Below the pieces are notes generated by a model. The model did not search any database. It saw only the letters and a list, made by a program, of their open reading frames with translations, and had not been told where the DNA came from. Positions 29,074 to 41,068 of a DNA stretch of 52,452 nucleotides are shown one piece after another; positions within the stretch are counted from its first letter, which is position 1; each line of letters starts with the position of its first letter. This DNA is from Gammaproteobacteria bacterium (GTDB taxonomy: Bacteria; Pseudomonadota; Gammaproteobacteria; Pseudomonadales; CAMLJR01). The position numbers and the translations under genes were made by a program. The stretch spans positions 1 through 52,452 of the forward strand of contig JAJUJZ010000006.1 in NCBI GenBank assembly GCA_029265075.1, written 5' to 3'.

Positions 29074-29301
29074 TCAGACAGTGATATCGACCGTACGACG
29101 GCGCCGCTCGGTGCCGAGCCGCCGTTCGACGACCGGCCGGGTGCCGCTGTTACGGCGACGGTCCGCGCCCCGGCGATCAGTGCGGCCGATGGTGTTGTCC
29201 CGCGGCCGCTGCGTGGCAACTTCTGCCGGCGTCTCGCGCGGAGAGGTTCTGGGCGCCGGATCGACGCGGGTCGCTGGCAGAGGTACCGGACGAATTTCCA
29301 T
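29074..29301 (-). CDS. Small Arg-rich hypothetical protein, 75 aa
   Basis: AGGAGG 8 nt upstream of ATG on the minus strand; C-terminal TDRRGADRRR...VERRLGTERRRR repeat; short gap between the MFS gene and gor. Confidence 0.6.
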   Translation of the reverse strand: MEIRPVPLPATRVDPAPRTSPRETPAEVATQRPRDNTIGRTDRRGADRRRNSGTRPVVERRLGTERRRRTVDITV

Positions 29302-29365
29302 AACGAGCTCCTCCTGCAGCGGTTGTCGGCACAGGCTGAGTAAACTTTAACCGCTGTGCTCGTTT

Positions 29366-29381
29366 TGTGATCAGAACCACA
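29366..29381. promoter_or_regulatory. CRP/Vfr-like palindrome upstream of the small Arg-rich ORF
   Basis: TGTGA-TCAGAA-CCACA; 9/10 match to TGTGA-N6-TCACA. Confidence 0.45.
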
Positions 29382-29394
29382 GCTGCGCCTTCCC

Positions 29395-30588
29395 TCACAC
29401 GGTACCAGGTCGCTCGTAAGGATCCTCGAGCCAGCGCCAGACCAGCACCGCTACGATCAGCAGTACGATGCCGAGCGCGCCAATAACAGCACTATTGCCG
29501 AAATGGCGTCCGATCAGCGCACTGACGACAGGCCCCAGCGCGCCGCCTGTGAAGCGAATCGACGCATGCGCCCCCACCGCTGCGCCCTTCTCGGCGCTGA
29601 ACAGATTCACCAGGATCGCCATCTGTGGCGGCAGATTGCTGCCCAGCAGCAGGCCGAACAGCAGCATGAACAACAGCAGCAGGGGCAGCGGCAAAGCGTT
29701 AATGGCGAGCAGGCCTGCGAGCGCCAGCACTGCGACCGCCAGCCCTGAAGCTGCGCCGTTGACCACCAGTGTCCGGTGCCACCGCCCCACCAGCCAGCGG
29801 GACAGGCGTACCCCTACCAGCAGCCCGACCGTCAGTGGCAGAAAAGCGAGTCCCTTTTCGGCAGTCGAGAGCGGCTGATCGTGCAGCAGCACCGGCAGAT
29901 GCACAAGGAAGGCGTAGTAAGCATAAAGCTGCGTGAAGCCGAGCAAAAACAGCGCCCAGGCCGGCCGGCTGCGCAGCAGCCTGCCCAGCCCCTGCATGCC
30001 TGTCCCCTGCGCTGCGGCAGCAGCCGGACGGGTTTCTGGCAGGATGCGCGCATTACCGATCAGCACCACGATGCTGAGTACCGTCAGCAGTGCGAAGATC
30101 CACTGCCACGGCAGGTAACTGGCGAACACGCCGCCGACAACCGGCCCCGCGACGGGTCCGAGAAAAGCCAGCAGCTGGTAGACGCTCATGGCGTCAGTGC
30201 GCTCATCCGGCGCGTAAATGTCGCCGATCACAACGGCAGCCATGGTGACACAGGCGCTGATGCCCAGCGCTGCCACCATGCGCCCGGCGAGAAACCAGCC
30301 GTAGCGCTGCGCCACCAGACACAGCAGTGAACCGATGGTGAAGATCACCAGCCCGGTCAGCAGCACAGCGCGCCGGCCAAACCGGTCCGCCAGTGGCCCG
30401 ACGATGAAACCCGCCACTGCCAGCACCAGAACCCAGCCGGAAATGGTCCAGTTCACCGCCAACTGGCTGACCTGAAAGTAGTGTCCGATCTCGACCAGGC
30501 TGGGCGCATAGACAGTCTGCGTGAAGGGGCCGAGGAAGGCGGCGGCAGAAACACCCATCAGAATCGCCGCCCGGTGACGCTGCTCCAC
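29395..30588 (-). CDS. MFS multidrug transporter, Bcr/CflA type
   Basis: 12-TM; GPLADRFGRRAVLLTG motif; AALGISACVTMAAVVIGDIYAPDERTDAMSVYQLLAFLGPVAGPVVGG. Start uncertain (ORF extends to 30636). Confidence 0.87.
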   Translation of the reverse strand: MEQRHRAAILMGVSAAAFLGPFTQTVYAPSLVEIGHYFQVSQLAVNWTISGWVLVLAVAGFIVGPLADRFGRRAVLLTGLVIFTIGSLLCLVAQRYGWFLAGRMVAALGISACVTMAAVVIGDIYAPDERTDAMSVYQLLAFLGPVAGPVVGGVFASYLPWQWIFALLTVLSIVVLIGNARILPETRPAAAAAQGTGMQGLGRLLRSRPAWALFLLGFTQLYAYYAFLVHLPVLLHDQPLSTAEKGLAFLPLTVGLLVGVRLSRWLVGRWHRTLVVNGAASGLAVAVLALAGLLAINALPLPLLLLFMLLFGLLLGSNLPPQMAILVNLFSAEKGAAVGAHASIRFTGGALGPVVSALIGRHFGNSAVIGALGIVLLIVAVLVWRWLEDPYERPGTV

Positions 30589-30602
30589 TACGTGCGCTCT
30601 GG

Positions 30603-32003
30603 TCAGGACGACGCTGAGTCGTCGGGCGAAAACCACGCCAGCTTTCGATGCAACCGCACCACCTCGCCTACGATGATCAGCGTCGGTGCGCGTACGCCGG
30701 CCTCAGCCACCCGTGCCGGCAGATCGGCCAGCGTGCCGACGATCACGCGCTGCTCCGGCGTGGTGCCCTGCTGAATCAGCGCCACCGGAGTGTCCGGAGC
30801 GCGACCATGGGCGACCAGTTCCTGGCAGATGATCGGCAGCCCCACCAGCCCCATATAAAACACCACGGTCTGGTTGGGCTGGACCAGTTCGGCCCAGGGC
30901 AGATTACTGGTATTGTCCTTGAGATGACCGGTGACGAAGCGCACCGACTGCGCGTAATCGCGGTGCGTCAGCGGGATGCCGGCATAACTGGCGCAGCCCG
31001 ACGCAGCCGTAATACCCGGCACCACCTGGAAGGGAATCCCTTGCTCCGCCAGCGGTTCGATCTCCTCGCCGCCGCGACCAAAAATGAACGGGTCGCCGCC
31101 TTTCAGCCGCAGCACCTTTTTGCCCTGCATCGCCAGATCGACCAGCAGCTGGTTGATCTGTGCCTGCGGCACTGCGTGCTGCGCGCGCGCCTTGCCGACG
31201 TAAATCTGCTCGGCGTCGCGCCGGCACAGTGCCAGTATCTCTGGCGCCACCAGCCGGTCGTACAGGACGACATCGGCACGCTGCATCAGTCGCAGCGCCT
31301 TGAAGGTGAGCAGATCGGGGTCGCCGGGGCCGGCTCCCACCAGGAACACCTCGCCCCCATGTGCCACTGGCGCAGCCTGTGCCAGCTGCTCGGTCAGCAG
31401 TCGGTCCGCTTCATCGGCGCGCCCCGCCAGCACCATCTCGGCAATCGGGCCATCCAGCACCTCTTCCCAGAAGAAACGACGCTGATCAATGTCGGGGAAC
31501 CGGCGGGCGGCCGCTTCCCGGAATTTCCCGAGCAGGCCTGCCAGCCGCCCGTAGGCGGCGGGAATGGTCGATTCGAGCCGGGCCCGCAACCGGCGCGCCA
31601 GCACCGGGGAAGCGCCGCCGCTGGAGATCGCCACCATCAAGGGTGAGCGGTCAATGATGGAGGGCAGAATGACAGAGCAGAGCGCCGGGTCGTCCACCAC
31701 GTTGACCGGCAGCTGACGCTGCTGAGCAGCGGCAGACACTGCGGCATTGAGATCGCGGTCATCCGTGGCGGCGATGACCAGCGCAACGCCATCGAGATCG
31801 CCGGGCTGGTAGGCGCGCTGGCGCACCTCGCCGCCACTCGCCACGGCCAGGCTGGCCAACTCGGACTCAACGCTGGGCGCTACCACAACCAGGCACCCGC
31901 CGGCCTGCGCCAGCAGGCGCGCCTTGCGCAATGCTACCACCCCGCCCCCGACTACCAGACAGCGACGTTCCGCCAGTCGTGTGAAGAGCGGCAGATAATC
32001 CAT
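30603..32003 (-). CDS. cysG: Siroheme synthase CysG (trifunctional)
   Basis: N-terminal CysGB domain [78 protein letters not shown]. Confidence 0.97.
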   Translation of the reverse strand: MDYLPLFTRLAERRCLVVGGGVVALRKARLLAQAGGCLVVVAPSVESELASLAVASGGEVRQRAYQPGDLDGVALVIAATDDRDLNAAVSAAAQQRQLPVNVVDDPALCSVILPSIIDRSPLMVAISSGGASPVLARRLRARLESTIPAAYGRLAGLLGKFREAAARRFPDIDQRRFFWEEVLDGPIAEMVLAGRADEADRLLTEQLAQAAPVAHGGEVFLVGAGPGDPDLLTFKALRLMQRADVVLYDRLVAPEILALCRRDAEQIYVGKARAQHAVPQAQINQLLVDLAMQGKKVLRLKGGDPFIFGRGGEEIEPLAEQGIPFQVVPGITAASGCASYAGIPLTHRDYAQSVRFVTGHLKDNTSNLPWAELVQPNQTVVFYMGLVGLPIICQELVAHGRAPDTPVALIQQGTTPEQRVIVGTLADLPARVAEAGVRAPTLIIVGEVVRLHRKLAWFSPDDSASS

Positions 32004-32012
32004 GGTCGTTGC

Positions 32013-33314
32013 TCAGCCAGGGGTGAGGGCGCGCAGACCGCCCATGAACGGCACCAGCGCTTCCGGGACCGTAACGCTGCCGTCGGCCTGCTGGTAGTTT
32101 TCCAGGATCGCAACCAGGGTGCGTCCGACCGCCAGCCCTGAGCCATTGAGGGTGTGCAGGTATTCTGGCTTGCCGGTGGCCGGGTTGCGCCAGCGGGCCA
32201 TCATGCGGCGTGCCTGGAAGTCGCCAAAATGGCTGCAGCTGGAAATTTCGCGATACTGGCTCTGTCCCGGCAGCCACACTTCCAGATCATAGGTGGCTGC
32301 CGCGGCAAACCCCATATCGCCCCCGCACAGCAGCACTTTGCGATACGGCAGCTCCAGCGCCTGCAGGATGTACTCGGCGTGACCGGTCAGCGCCTCCAGC
32401 GCCGCGTCGGCCTGCTCAGGGCGGACCAGCTGCACCAGCTCCACCTTTTCGAACTGGTGCTGGCGGATCATGCCGCGGGTATCTCGCCCGTAGCTGCCCG
32501 CTTCACTGCGAAAGCAGGGAGTATGGCACACCAGTTTCACGCCATGCTCACCCAGCTCATCTGCTTCAAGAATGCGATCACGCGCCAGATTGGTGACCGG
32601 CACCTCGGCCGTTGGAATCAGGTAGTAGCCACTGTCGCCCTCCAGCCGGAACAGGTCCTCTTCGAACTTGGGGAGTTGTCCGGTGCCGCGCAGGCTGTCG
32701 GCATTGACCAGATAGGGAACGTAGACCTCGCGATAGCCGTGGCGGGTGGTATGGGTATCCAGCATGAACTGGATCAGCGCCCGGTGCATGCGGGCCACCT
32801 GGCCTTCCAGCACCATGAAGCGGCTGCCGGTCAGCTTTGCAGCGGCGTCGAAATCGAGTCCCGCCAGCCGCTGGCCGACATCGACGTGATCTCTGACCTC
32901 AAAATCGAACGCGCGCGGTTCGCCCCAGCGCAGCACTTCAGCATTGGCAGTTTCATCCGCGCCTTCGGGCACGCGATCTGCAGGGAGGTTGGGCACTGCC
33001 ATCAGCAGCTCGTCCAGCTGCTGCTGTGCCGTCCGGGTCTGCTGTACTGCTGCTTCGAGCCGCTCGTCAATGGTGCGCAGCGTGTCGGCCACCTGCGCCT
33101 TGGCTTCATCGACACTGAGCCCCTGCTTGATCAGCACGCCGACCTGTCTGGCCGCCTGATTGCGCTGAGATTGCAGCGTCTGGCTCTCCGTTTCAGCCCG
33201 CTTGCGCTCGGCATCGAGCGCGAGGAAGCGCGCCACATCGAATTCAAAATGTTTTTTGCGCAGCCGGTCGGCAACCCCTTCCGGGTCCTGCCGCAGCAGT
33301 TTCAGGTCGAGCAT
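32013..33314 (-). CDS. serS: Seryl-tRNA synthetase
   Basis: [70 protein letters not shown]. Confidence 0.98.
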   Translation of the reverse strand: MLDLKLLRQDPEGVADRLRKKHFEFDVARFLALDAERKRAETESQTLQSQRNQAARQVGVLIKQGLSVDEAKAQVADTLRTIDERLEAAVQQTRTAQQQLDELLMAVPNLPADRVPEGADETANAEVLRWGEPRAFDFEVRDHVDVGQRLAGLDFDAAAKLTGSRFMVLEGQVARMHRALIQFMLDTHTTRHGYREVYVPYLVNADSLRGTGQLPKFEEDLFRLEGDSGYYLIPTAEVPVTNLARDRILEADELGEHGVKLVCHTPCFRSEAGSYGRDTRGMIRQHQFEKVELVQLVRPEQADAALEALTGHAEYILQALELPYRKVLLCGGDMGFAAAATYDLEVWLPGQSQYREISSCSHFGDFQARRMMARWRNPATGKPEYLHTLNGSGLAVGRTLVAILENYQQADGSVTVPEALVPFMGGLRALTPG

Positions 33315-33370
33315 CGCTGATATTCCTTGCAATTCCTACATCCGGCAAGACCGGAAAAAAGGTTGCCACC

Positions 33371-33751
33371 TTAGCCGTTCAGAGCCCAGCGCGCCAGCGC
33401 AATTCCGCCCGCACAGCCAGCCAGACAGAACACCACGCTGGTAAGCAGATAGCCGAGTGCCGTGGTCCAGCGGTCCTGGTGCAGCAGCATGACGAGCTCC
33501 AGCGAAAACGCGGAAAAAGTGGTGAACGCACCGAGCACTCCAACCATCAGCAGGTGGCGCCACTCCGGCGGCAGCACCATGCGCTCCACGATCAGGACAT
33601 AGCACGCGCCGATGGCCACAGAGCCAGCCACGTTGATGGCACCGGTGGCAACAAAGCCCTGCAGCCCCAGCCGCACCGCCCCCTGGCTGACCCCATAACG
33701 GGCGGCCGCCCCCAGCGCGCCACCCAGTGCCACCAGCAGCAGCGCCTGCAT
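33371..33751 (-). CDS. crcB: Fluoride efflux transporter CrcB
   Basis: GGALGAAARYGVSQ...GVLGAFTTFSAFSLE. Confidence 0.93.
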   Translation of the reverse strand: MQALLLVALGGALGAAARYGVSQGAVRLGLQGFVATGAINVAGSVAIGACYVLIVERMVLPPEWRHLLMVGVLGAFTTFSAFSLELVMLLHQDRWTTALGYLLTSVVFCLAGCAGGIALARWALNG

Positions 33752-33775
33752 CAGGCGGCTCCGGCACGTAGCCGG

Positions 33776-35101
33776 TCACTCATAGCGCTGGTCCGGACTC
33801 TGTGCATCGAGCTGCCGCAGCCACGCGAGTTTGTCGGCAATTTTCTTTTCGAGACCACGTTCGACCGGCAAGTAATAACTGCGATCGCGCAGCGGCTCGG
33901 GGAAATAGTTTTCACCAGCCGCATAGCCGTGTGGTTCATCGTGCGCATAACGATATTCCGCGCCATACCCTTCCGCTTTCATCAGTTTCGTCGGGGCATT
34001 GCGCAGGTGTACTGGCACGTCGTGGCTGGGCTGGGCCCGCACATCGGCCAACGCCGCCTTGTACGCCATGTAAACAGCGTTGCTCTTCGCAGCACAGGCC
34101 AGGTAAACGATCGCCTGGGCAATGGCGAGCTCCCCTTCCGGGCTCCCCAGCCGCTCCTGGACATCCCAGGCGTTCAGTGCAATCTGCAGCGCCCGCGGAT
34201 CGGCATTACCGATATCTTCGGTCGCCATGCGCACCACCCGCCGGGCCACATAGAGTGGATCGCAACCACCGTCGATCATCCGTGCGAACCAATAGAGTGC
34301 CGCATCCGGCGAACTGCCACGCACCGCCTTATGCAGCGCGGAGATCTGCTCGTAGAAGATGTCGCCGCCCTTGTCGAAGCGACGCACAGCACCCTGCAGC
34401 ACTTCGTCTACTACGGCCGCCTCTATGGCACTGTCACCCCGCCCCTGCGCCAGATCGACAGCCAGCTCCAGCAGATTGAGCGCGCGGCGGCCATCGCCAT
34501 CGGCTGCCTGCACCAGCCGGAGCAGCTGGTCGGGGACGATGGAAACCGGCTCCGGCAGCCGGGTCAGTGCCCGTTGCAGGATCGCGGAAAGCGCCTCGTC
34601 GCTGAGCGGTTTGAGCCGGTAGACGCGGGTACGTGACAGCAGCGCATTGTTCAGCTCGAATGAAGGATTTTCCGTCGTGGCGCCGACAAAGATGAAGGTA
34701 CCGTCTTCCACAAACGGCAGAAACGCGTCCTGCTGCGACTTGTTGAAGCGATGCACCTCGTCGATGAACAGGATAGTGCGCTGGCCACGCTGCGCCTGCT
34801 GTTTTGCCTCGTCGACGGCTGCGCGAATCTCCTTCACTCCCGACAACACCGCCGACAGGGCGATGAAATGTGCGTCACAGAGGTGAGCCACCATTTTGGC
34901 GAGCGTGGTCTTGCCCACGCCGGGCGGCCCCCACAGCACCATCGAATGCAGCGCGCCTGCATCCAGCGCCTCGCGCAGCGGTCGCCCCTTGCCCAGCAGG
35001 TGTTCCTGGCCGAAGTAGTCGTCCAGCCCTGTCGGCCGGACGCGTGCGGCCAGCGGCTGGTAAAGCTCACTGCTCAATTCAGATTCCGCTATCAATGCCA
35101 T
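33776..35101 (-). CDS. rarA: Replication-associated recombination protein A (RarA/MgsA)
   Basis: MVLWGPPGVGKTTLAKMV, FIDEVHRFNKSQQDAFLPFVEDG, GATTENPSFELNNALLSR. Confidence 0.96.
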   Translation of the reverse strand: MALIAESELSSELYQPLAARVRPTGLDDYFGQEHLLGKGRPLREALDAGALHSMVLWGPPGVGKTTLAKMVAHLCDAHFIALSAVLSGVKEIRAAVDEAKQQAQRGQRTILFIDEVHRFNKSQQDAFLPFVEDGTFIFVGATTENPSFELNNALLSRTRVYRLKPLSDEALSAILQRALTRLPEPVSIVPDQLLRLVQAADGDGRRALNLLELAVDLAQGRGDSAIEAAVVDEVLQGAVRRFDKGGDIFYEQISALHKAVRGSSPDAALYWFARMIDGGCDPLYVARRVVRMATEDIGNADPRALQIALNAWDVQERLGSPEGELAIAQAIVYLACAAKSNAVYMAYKAALADVRAQPSHDVPVHLRNAPTKLMKAEGYGAEYRYAHDEPHGYAAGENYFPEPLRDRSYYLPVERGLEKKIADKLAWLRQLDAQSPDQRYE

Positions 35102-35732
35102 CGCGAATCACATCGGCGTCGGCCGGAGGCTCGAACGTAAATAACTGGTCATCCAGTGCCGGATTGGCCTGGACATCGTGAAACCGGATTTCGGTGCGCT
35201 GATCCAGCTCGTCAATCAACTCCAGGCGGGTGACAGCACCGTCGGCAAACTGGACCCGGAGTGTGCGGAACAGCGCCTGCTCGCCGCGTGGCGTCAACAG
35301 GAACCAACTGCCGGTTCTGCCCTGCTCCGCTTCGATACGATAGTGCTCCGCCAGGGTCGTCCGGTCACTGCTGAAGATCAGCGCCGGCGTATCGGCCAGC
35401 TCGCCCCGGAATGGCTGCACCACCGCCTGCTCCAGGTCAGCATCGTAACGCCACAGCGTGGCACCGTCGGTCACAATCAGATAGGCGTAAGGGCTCTCGA
35501 TCTCCCAGCGCAGGCGGTTGCCACGCTTGACCGCCATCTGTCCCTCGGCGCTCTGGAGCGGATCGCCCTCTTCGCTCCAGACCGTCTGCGAAAACCTTGC
35601 GGTCATCGACTGCAGCTGGTCAAGCTGCGCGGCGAGCGCATCGAGCGCTGCTTCCTGAGTCTGTGCCAGCGCCGCCGCGCAGCACAATAGCGTAGCGAGA
35701 CAGCCGTACAGGACACGACGCAGTGACATCAT
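35079..35732 (-). CDS. lolA: Outer-membrane lipoprotein carrier protein LolA
   Basis: Signal peptide; MTARFSQTVWSEEGDPLQSAEGQMAVKRGNRLRWEIESPYAYLIVTDGATLWRYD; between ftsK and rarA. Start uncertain (35747 possible). Confidence 0.92.
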   Translation of the reverse strand: MMSLRRVLYGCLATLLCCAAALAQTQEAALDALAAQLDQLQSMTARFSQTVWSEEGDPLQSAEGQMAVKRGNRLRWEIESPYAYLIVTDGATLWRYDADLEQAVVQPFRGELADTPALIFSSDRTTLAEHYRIEAEQGRTGSWFLLTPRGEQALFRTLRVQFADGAVTRLELIDELDQRTEIRFHDVQANPALDDQLFTFEPPADADVIRDGIDSGI

Positions 35733-35760
35733 GACAACCCCGAACATGAATGGATGGGAA

Positions 35761-38103
35761 TCAGTCCCGTGGTGCTGGCGGCGCGAGCACTTCCCGGCTG
35801 CCGTTGCTGCTCATCGAGGAAACCACCCCGGCCGCTTCCATCGCCTCAATCAGGCGGGCCGCGCGGTTGTATCCAATGCGCAGCTTTCGCTGGACGGCCG
35901 AGATCGAAGCGCGCCGGCTTTCACAGACGAAGTGTACGGCTTCATCATAAAGCGGGTCGGACTCGCTGCCCTCACCGCCATCGCCGCTCTCACCGCTCAG
36001 CCCCGGAATGCCGTCAAAGCTGCTGCCCTCTTCCAGCAGACCGTCGATGTAATCAGGGGCGCCCCGTTTTTTCCAGTCGGCGACGACGCGATGGACCTCG
36101 TCATCGGAGACAAAAGCGCCGTGCACCCGGACTGGCAGCCCGCTGCCGGGTGGCATGTAGAGCATGTCGCCATGCCCCAGCAGCTGCTCGGCACCGCCCT
36201 GATCGAGGATGGTGCGCGAGTCGATGCGCGACGATACCTGGAAGGCGATCCGGGTCGGAATATTGGCCTTGATCAGGCCGGTGATGACATCAACCGACGG
36301 CCGCTGCGTGGCCAGAATCAGATGGATGCCCGCTGCCCGCGCCTTCTGGGCGATACGCGCGATCAGCTCCTCGACCTTCTTACCGACGATCATCATCATG
36401 TCGGCAAACTCGTCGATGACCACGACGATGGTCGGCAGCGGCTCCAGCGGCGGTGCGGTGGCTACTTCCTCCCCGGCCTCGTAGTGCTCTTCCGGATTGA
36501 AGAAGGGGTCGAGAATCGGCTCCCCCATCTGCACCGCTTCATTCACCTTACGGTTGAAACCGGCGAGGTTGCGGACCCCGAGCGCGGCCATCAGCTTGTA
36601 CCGGCGCTCCATTTCTGCGACGCACCAGCGCAGGCCCGCAGCGGCGTCCTTCATGTCCGTAATGACGGGCGCCAGCAGGTGGGGAATCCCCTCGTAAACC
36701 GACAGCTCGAGCATCTTCGGGTCAACCAGCAGCAGACGCACTTCGGCCGGTGTCGCCTTGTAGAGAATACTCAGCAGCATCGCGTTGACACCCACCGACT
36801 TACCCGAGCCGGTGGTGCCCGCCACTAGCAGGTGCGGCATTTTTGCCAGATCAGCCACCACCGGCTCGCCGCTGATGTCATGTCCGAGCGCGAGGGTCAC
36901 CGGCGACCGCGACTCCTCATAAACGCGTGACGCCAGTACCTCGCGGAAATTGACGATTTCGCGATCTTCATTCGGAATCTCGATGCCGATTACCGACTTG
37001 CCGGGAATAACCTCGACCACCCGTACGCTCACCACCGCCAGTGACCGGGCGAGGTCTTTGGCCAGATTGGTGATCTTGCTGGCCTTGGTGCCGGGGGCCG
37101 GCTGAATTTCAAAGCGGGTGATCACCGGGCCCGGCTGCACCGCAACCACTTCGGCGGTGACGTTGAAGTCAGCCAGCTTGAGTTCGAGCAGGCGCGACAT
37201 CGCCTGCAGCGTCTCTTCGGAGTAGCCCCGATTGTGCCGATGATCTCGACCGTCGAGCAGCGCCAGCGGGGGCAGTGTGCCGGTTACCGAGCCGTCTTCG
37301 AACAGCGAAGGCTGACGCTCCTTCTGCGCGCGCTTGCTCGGTGCGGGCGCAGGCCTGGGTTCCGGCACGGTAATCACTGGGGCCTTGCGTTCCTTTTCCC
37401 GGGCACGTTCCCGCGCCACAGTTTCGCGACGCTGCTTCTGCTGCGCCCGGTCCGCGCGATCACGTTCCGCATGCTCGCGGCGCCGCTGCAGGATGTCGCG
37501 CAGCTTTTCCTGGGCATTAAGGATGAGTGCCCCGATCTGGTCCATGAGCCGCAGCCATGAGAGATCGGTGAACACGGTCAGCCCGAACAGCAGGACCGCC
37601 ACCAGTACCAGCCGGCCCCCGACTGAACCAAATGCCTCAAACGCGGCGTTACCGACGGCCTGGCCGAGCACGCCGCCAGCCCCGAAGGGCAACACGCTCT
37701 CGTGACCTGCCAGCGTCACCAGCGCGGTCGAGGCGATCATCACCAGCGTCAGACCGATGACCCGTACAATAAACGCCGGCCAGTCGAAGGCACCTGCTTC
37801 CCGGCGGTCGCGATAGAGCAGCCAGGCGCGGTAGGCGATCAGGGTCGGAAACAGGTAGGCCATGAACCCGAACAGCGAAAAGAACACGTCTGAGATCCAG
37901 GCACCCGCCGGACCGCCGGCATTCTGGATGCTGTTGCTGTTGCCGGTGCGCGACCAGCCCGGGTCGTCCTGGTGGTAGGTCAGCAGCGCCAGAAAGAGAT
38001 AGACGCAACCGGCCACAAGGCCAATGAACGCCCCTTCCCGCAGGCGGAGTCTGCGCTTGTCGGCGATGGCTGGAACGGAAGCGGTTGGCGCGGTTTTACT
38101 CAA
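35761..38103 (-). CDS. ftsK: DNA translocase FtsK
   Basis: Four N-terminal TMs; [48 protein letters not shown]; gamma domain [33 protein letters not shown]. Confidence 0.98.
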   Translation of the reverse strand: MSKTAPTASVPAIADKRRLRLREGAFIGLVAGCVYLFLALLTYHQDDPGWSRTGNSNSIQNAGGPAGAWISDVFFSLFGFMAYLFPTLIAYRAWLLYRDRREAGAFDWPAFIVRVIGLTLVMIASTALVTLAGHESVLPFGAGGVLGQAVGNAAFEAFGSVGGRLVLVAVLLFGLTVFTDLSWLRLMDQIGALILNAQEKLRDILQRRREHAERDRADRAQQKQRRETVARERAREKERKAPVITVPEPRPAPAPSKRAQKERQPSLFEDGSVTGTLPPLALLDGRDHRHNRGYSEETLQAMSRLLELKLADFNVTAEVVAVQPGPVITRFEIQPAPGTKASKITNLAKDLARSLAVVSVRVVEVIPGKSVIGIEIPNEDREIVNFREVLASRVYEESRSPVTLALGHDISGEPVVADLAKMPHLLVAGTTGSGKSVGVNAMLLSILYKATPAEVRLLLVDPKMLELSVYEGIPHLLAPVITDMKDAAAGLRWCVAEMERRYKLMAALGVRNLAGFNRKVNEAVQMGEPILDPFFNPEEHYEAGEEVATAPPLEPLPTIVVVIDEFADMMMIVGKKVEELIARIAQKARAAGIHLILATQRPSVDVITGLIKANIPTRIAFQVSSRIDSRTILDQGGAEQLLGHGDMLYMPPGSGLPVRVHGAFVSDDEVHRVVADWKKRGAPDYIDGLLEEGSSFDGIPGLSGESGDGGEGSESDPLYDEAVHFVCESRRASISAVQRKLRIGYNRAARLIEAMEAAGVVSSMSSNGSREVLAPPAPRD

Positions 38104-38241
38104 TGGTCTGACCGGTATCGGGATGAGTTAAAGACCCGGATTTTATCACCTCGGGCCTGAGTTTACCCGGCACAGCCGGGCATTCCTCCTTTTTGGCGGG
38201 CCGGGAGCGTTTCCGTTATCATCAGCCCCCACATTTTGTGA

Positions 38242-39207
<966 letters not shown>

Positions 39208-39212
39208 ACGCC

Positions 39213-39932
39213 ATGGTGGTCCTGCCCCAGCTCGACCACAGCTCGCTCTGGTTCCCGGCGGCCGAAGAGGCATTGGCGGAACCGAACGGGCTGCTGGCCT
39301 GGGGCGGCGATCTGCGGCCGCCACGCCTGCTTGCTGCGTACCGGCACGGCATTTTCCCCTGGTTCGAAGAGGGTCAGCCGATCCTCTGGTGGTCGCCGGA
39401 CCCTCGGGCAGTCCTTACTCCACGACAACTGCACATCTCCCGCAGCCTGCGACGAACCCTGCGTCGTGGCCGCTTTCAGATTACGTTTGATCGCGCTTTC
39501 ACCGCTGTCATGCGTGGCTGTGCCGGGCGCGCGGAGACGTGGATCGGCCCAGCCATGGTGGACGCCTACATGACCCTGCACGAACTGGGGCATGCCCATT
39601 CGGTCGAATGCTGGCGGGACGGCGAACTGGTGGGAGGTCTCTATGGCGTGGCGCTGGGGCGGGCCTTCTTTGGCGAATCGATGTTTTCCCGGGCGACCGA
39701 CGCCTCGAAAGTTGCTCTGGTGCATCTCTGCGGGCAGCTCGAGGAGTGGGGTTTCGCGATGATCGACTGCCAGGTCAGCAATCCGCATACGCTCAGTCTG
39801 GGGGCTCGCGAACTGCCGCGCCAGCAGTTTCTGCAGCGGCTGCGCGACCTGACGGCACAGGAGCTGTCCGTCAACGGCCAGCGGTGGACACTGCAATGGG
39901 CGTGGCGTGATCAGGCCGGAGGTTTGGCATGA
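39213..39932 (+). CDS. aat: Leucyl/phenylalanyl-tRNA-protein transferase
   Basis: [56 protein letters not shown]. Confidence 0.97.
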   Translation: MVVLPQLDHSSLWFPAAEEALAEPNGLLAWGGDLRPPRLLAAYRHGIFPWFEEGQPILWWSPDPRAVLTPRQLHISRSLRRTLRRGRFQITFDRAFTAVMRGCAGRAETWIGPAMVDAYMTLHELGHAHSVECWRDGELVGGLYGVALGRAFFGESMFSRATDASKVALVHLCGQLEEWGFAMIDCQVSNPHTLSLGARELPRQQFLQRLRDLTAQELSVNGQRWTLQWAWRDQAGGLA

Positions 39933-40636
39933 CTGCCCTCTCCCGCCTCAAGGTGTTCGCCACGCACCCGCATGACTGCAGTTATCTGGAGGATCAGCAG
40001 GCGACGACACTGTTCGTCGACCCGGCCGCTGAGATGGACAGCGAGACCTACAGTCAGCTGTCGGAAATGGGCTTTCGCCGCAGCGGTCCCCATCTTTACC
40101 GGCCGCACTGCGCCAGCTGCAACGCCTGCGTCGCAGCCCGCATTCCGGTGGAACGGTTCCAGCCCAGCCGGCAGCAGCGCCGGGTCTGGAGTCGCAATCG
40201 CGATCTGTCAGTGATCGGCCGCCATGCGCTTGATGACGATCGTTACTACACGCTTTACGCCAGCTATATCGAACAGCGGCATCGCGATGGCGACATGTAT
40301 CCGCCCAGCCGGGCTCAGTTCGATGCCTTCCTGACCGCCGAATGGGACATTACCCGGTACTACTGTTTCGAGCTGGGTGACGAACTCCTTGCGGTGGCAG
40401 TGGTTGACCTCATGCAGGGTGGTCTGTCGGCAATTTACACCTTCTACGAACCGGCGCTGGGCCGGCGCAGCCTCGGCGTTTATGCGGTGCTCTGGCAGAT
40501 CGAAGAAGCCCGGCGGCTTGGCCTGCCCTATGTTTATCTCGGCTATTGGATCAAGCAGTGTCCGAAGATGTCCTACAAGGTCAATTATCGCCCGCTTGAG
40601 CTGCTCATCAACGGCCGCTGGGTGTGCGTGAACTGA
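39929..40636 (+). CDS. bpt: Arginyltransferase-type N-end rule enzyme (Ate/Bpt)
   Basis: [62 protein letters not shown]. Confidence 0.94.
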   Translation: MTALSRLKVFATHPHDCSYLEDQQATTLFVDPAAEMDSETYSQLSEMGFRRSGPHLYRPHCASCNACVAARIPVERFQPSRQQRRVWSRNRDLSVIGRHALDDDRYYTLYASYIEQRHRDGDMYPPSRAQFDAFLTAEWDITRYYCFELGDELLAVAVVDLMQGGLSAIYTFYEPALGRRSLGVYAVLWQIEEARRLGLPYVYLGYWIKQCPKMSYKVNYRPLELLINGRWVCVN

Positions 40637-40645
40637 CTTGCCGCT

Positions 40646-40674
40646 TTGCGAAATATGTGAATTTCGTGCAAAAT
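40646..40674 (+). promoter_or_regulatory. Putative infA promoter with an overlapping inverted repeat
   Basis: TTGCGA, 17-nt spacer, CAAAAT; CGAAAT-ATGTGA-ATTTCG (40649-40666) overlaps the -35/spacer. Confidence 0.4.
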
Positions 40675-40762
40675 GCGCGCACTCCGGCCCGTGTGCGGCC
40701 ACTAACCGTTAACGCAACTTATTGAATTTGCGTAAAAAACAAGCTTCAGAGGTAGTCGCCGG

Positions 40763-40981
40763 ATGGCAAAAGAAGACCAGATTGAAATGGAGGGTGAAGT
40801 AATCGACACTCTTCCCAACACCACATTCCGTGTCAGGCTGGAAAACGGCCACGTCGTCACTGCCCACATCTCGGGCAAAATGCGCAAGAACTACATCCGC
40901 ATCCTCACTGGCGACAAGGTCAAGGTGGAGTTGACCCCCTACGATCTGAGCAAGGCGCGCATCACCTACCGCGCTCGCTGA
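40763..40981 (+). CDS. infA: Translation initiation factor IF-1
   Basis: [72 protein letters not shown]. Confidence 0.98.
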   Translation: MAKEDQIEMEGEVIDTLPNTTFRVRLENGHVVTAHISGKMRKNYIRILTGDKVKVELTPYDLSKARITYRAR

Positions 40982-41022
40982 TAACTCGGCACTGCGGAGC
41001 GCGGTGCACGCGCTTCGATCAT

Positions 41023-41050
41023 AAAAAAACCCGCGTCGCCGCGGGTTTTT
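41023..41050. terminator. Bidirectional Rho-independent terminator between convergent infA and clpA
   Basis: AAAAAAACCCGCG-TCGC-CGCGGGTTTTT. Confidence 0.9.
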
Positions 41051-41068
41051 CGTTACAGCTACCCAGGA

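Noticed and set aside
27625-29343. 572-aa plus-strand ORF
   Set aside because: Antisense to gor and the small Arg-rich ORF; no SD or family features.
33752-33775. Fluoride riboswitch upstream of crcB
   Set aside because: Only 24 nt separate the rarA stop from the crcB start; no room for a crcB riboswitch.
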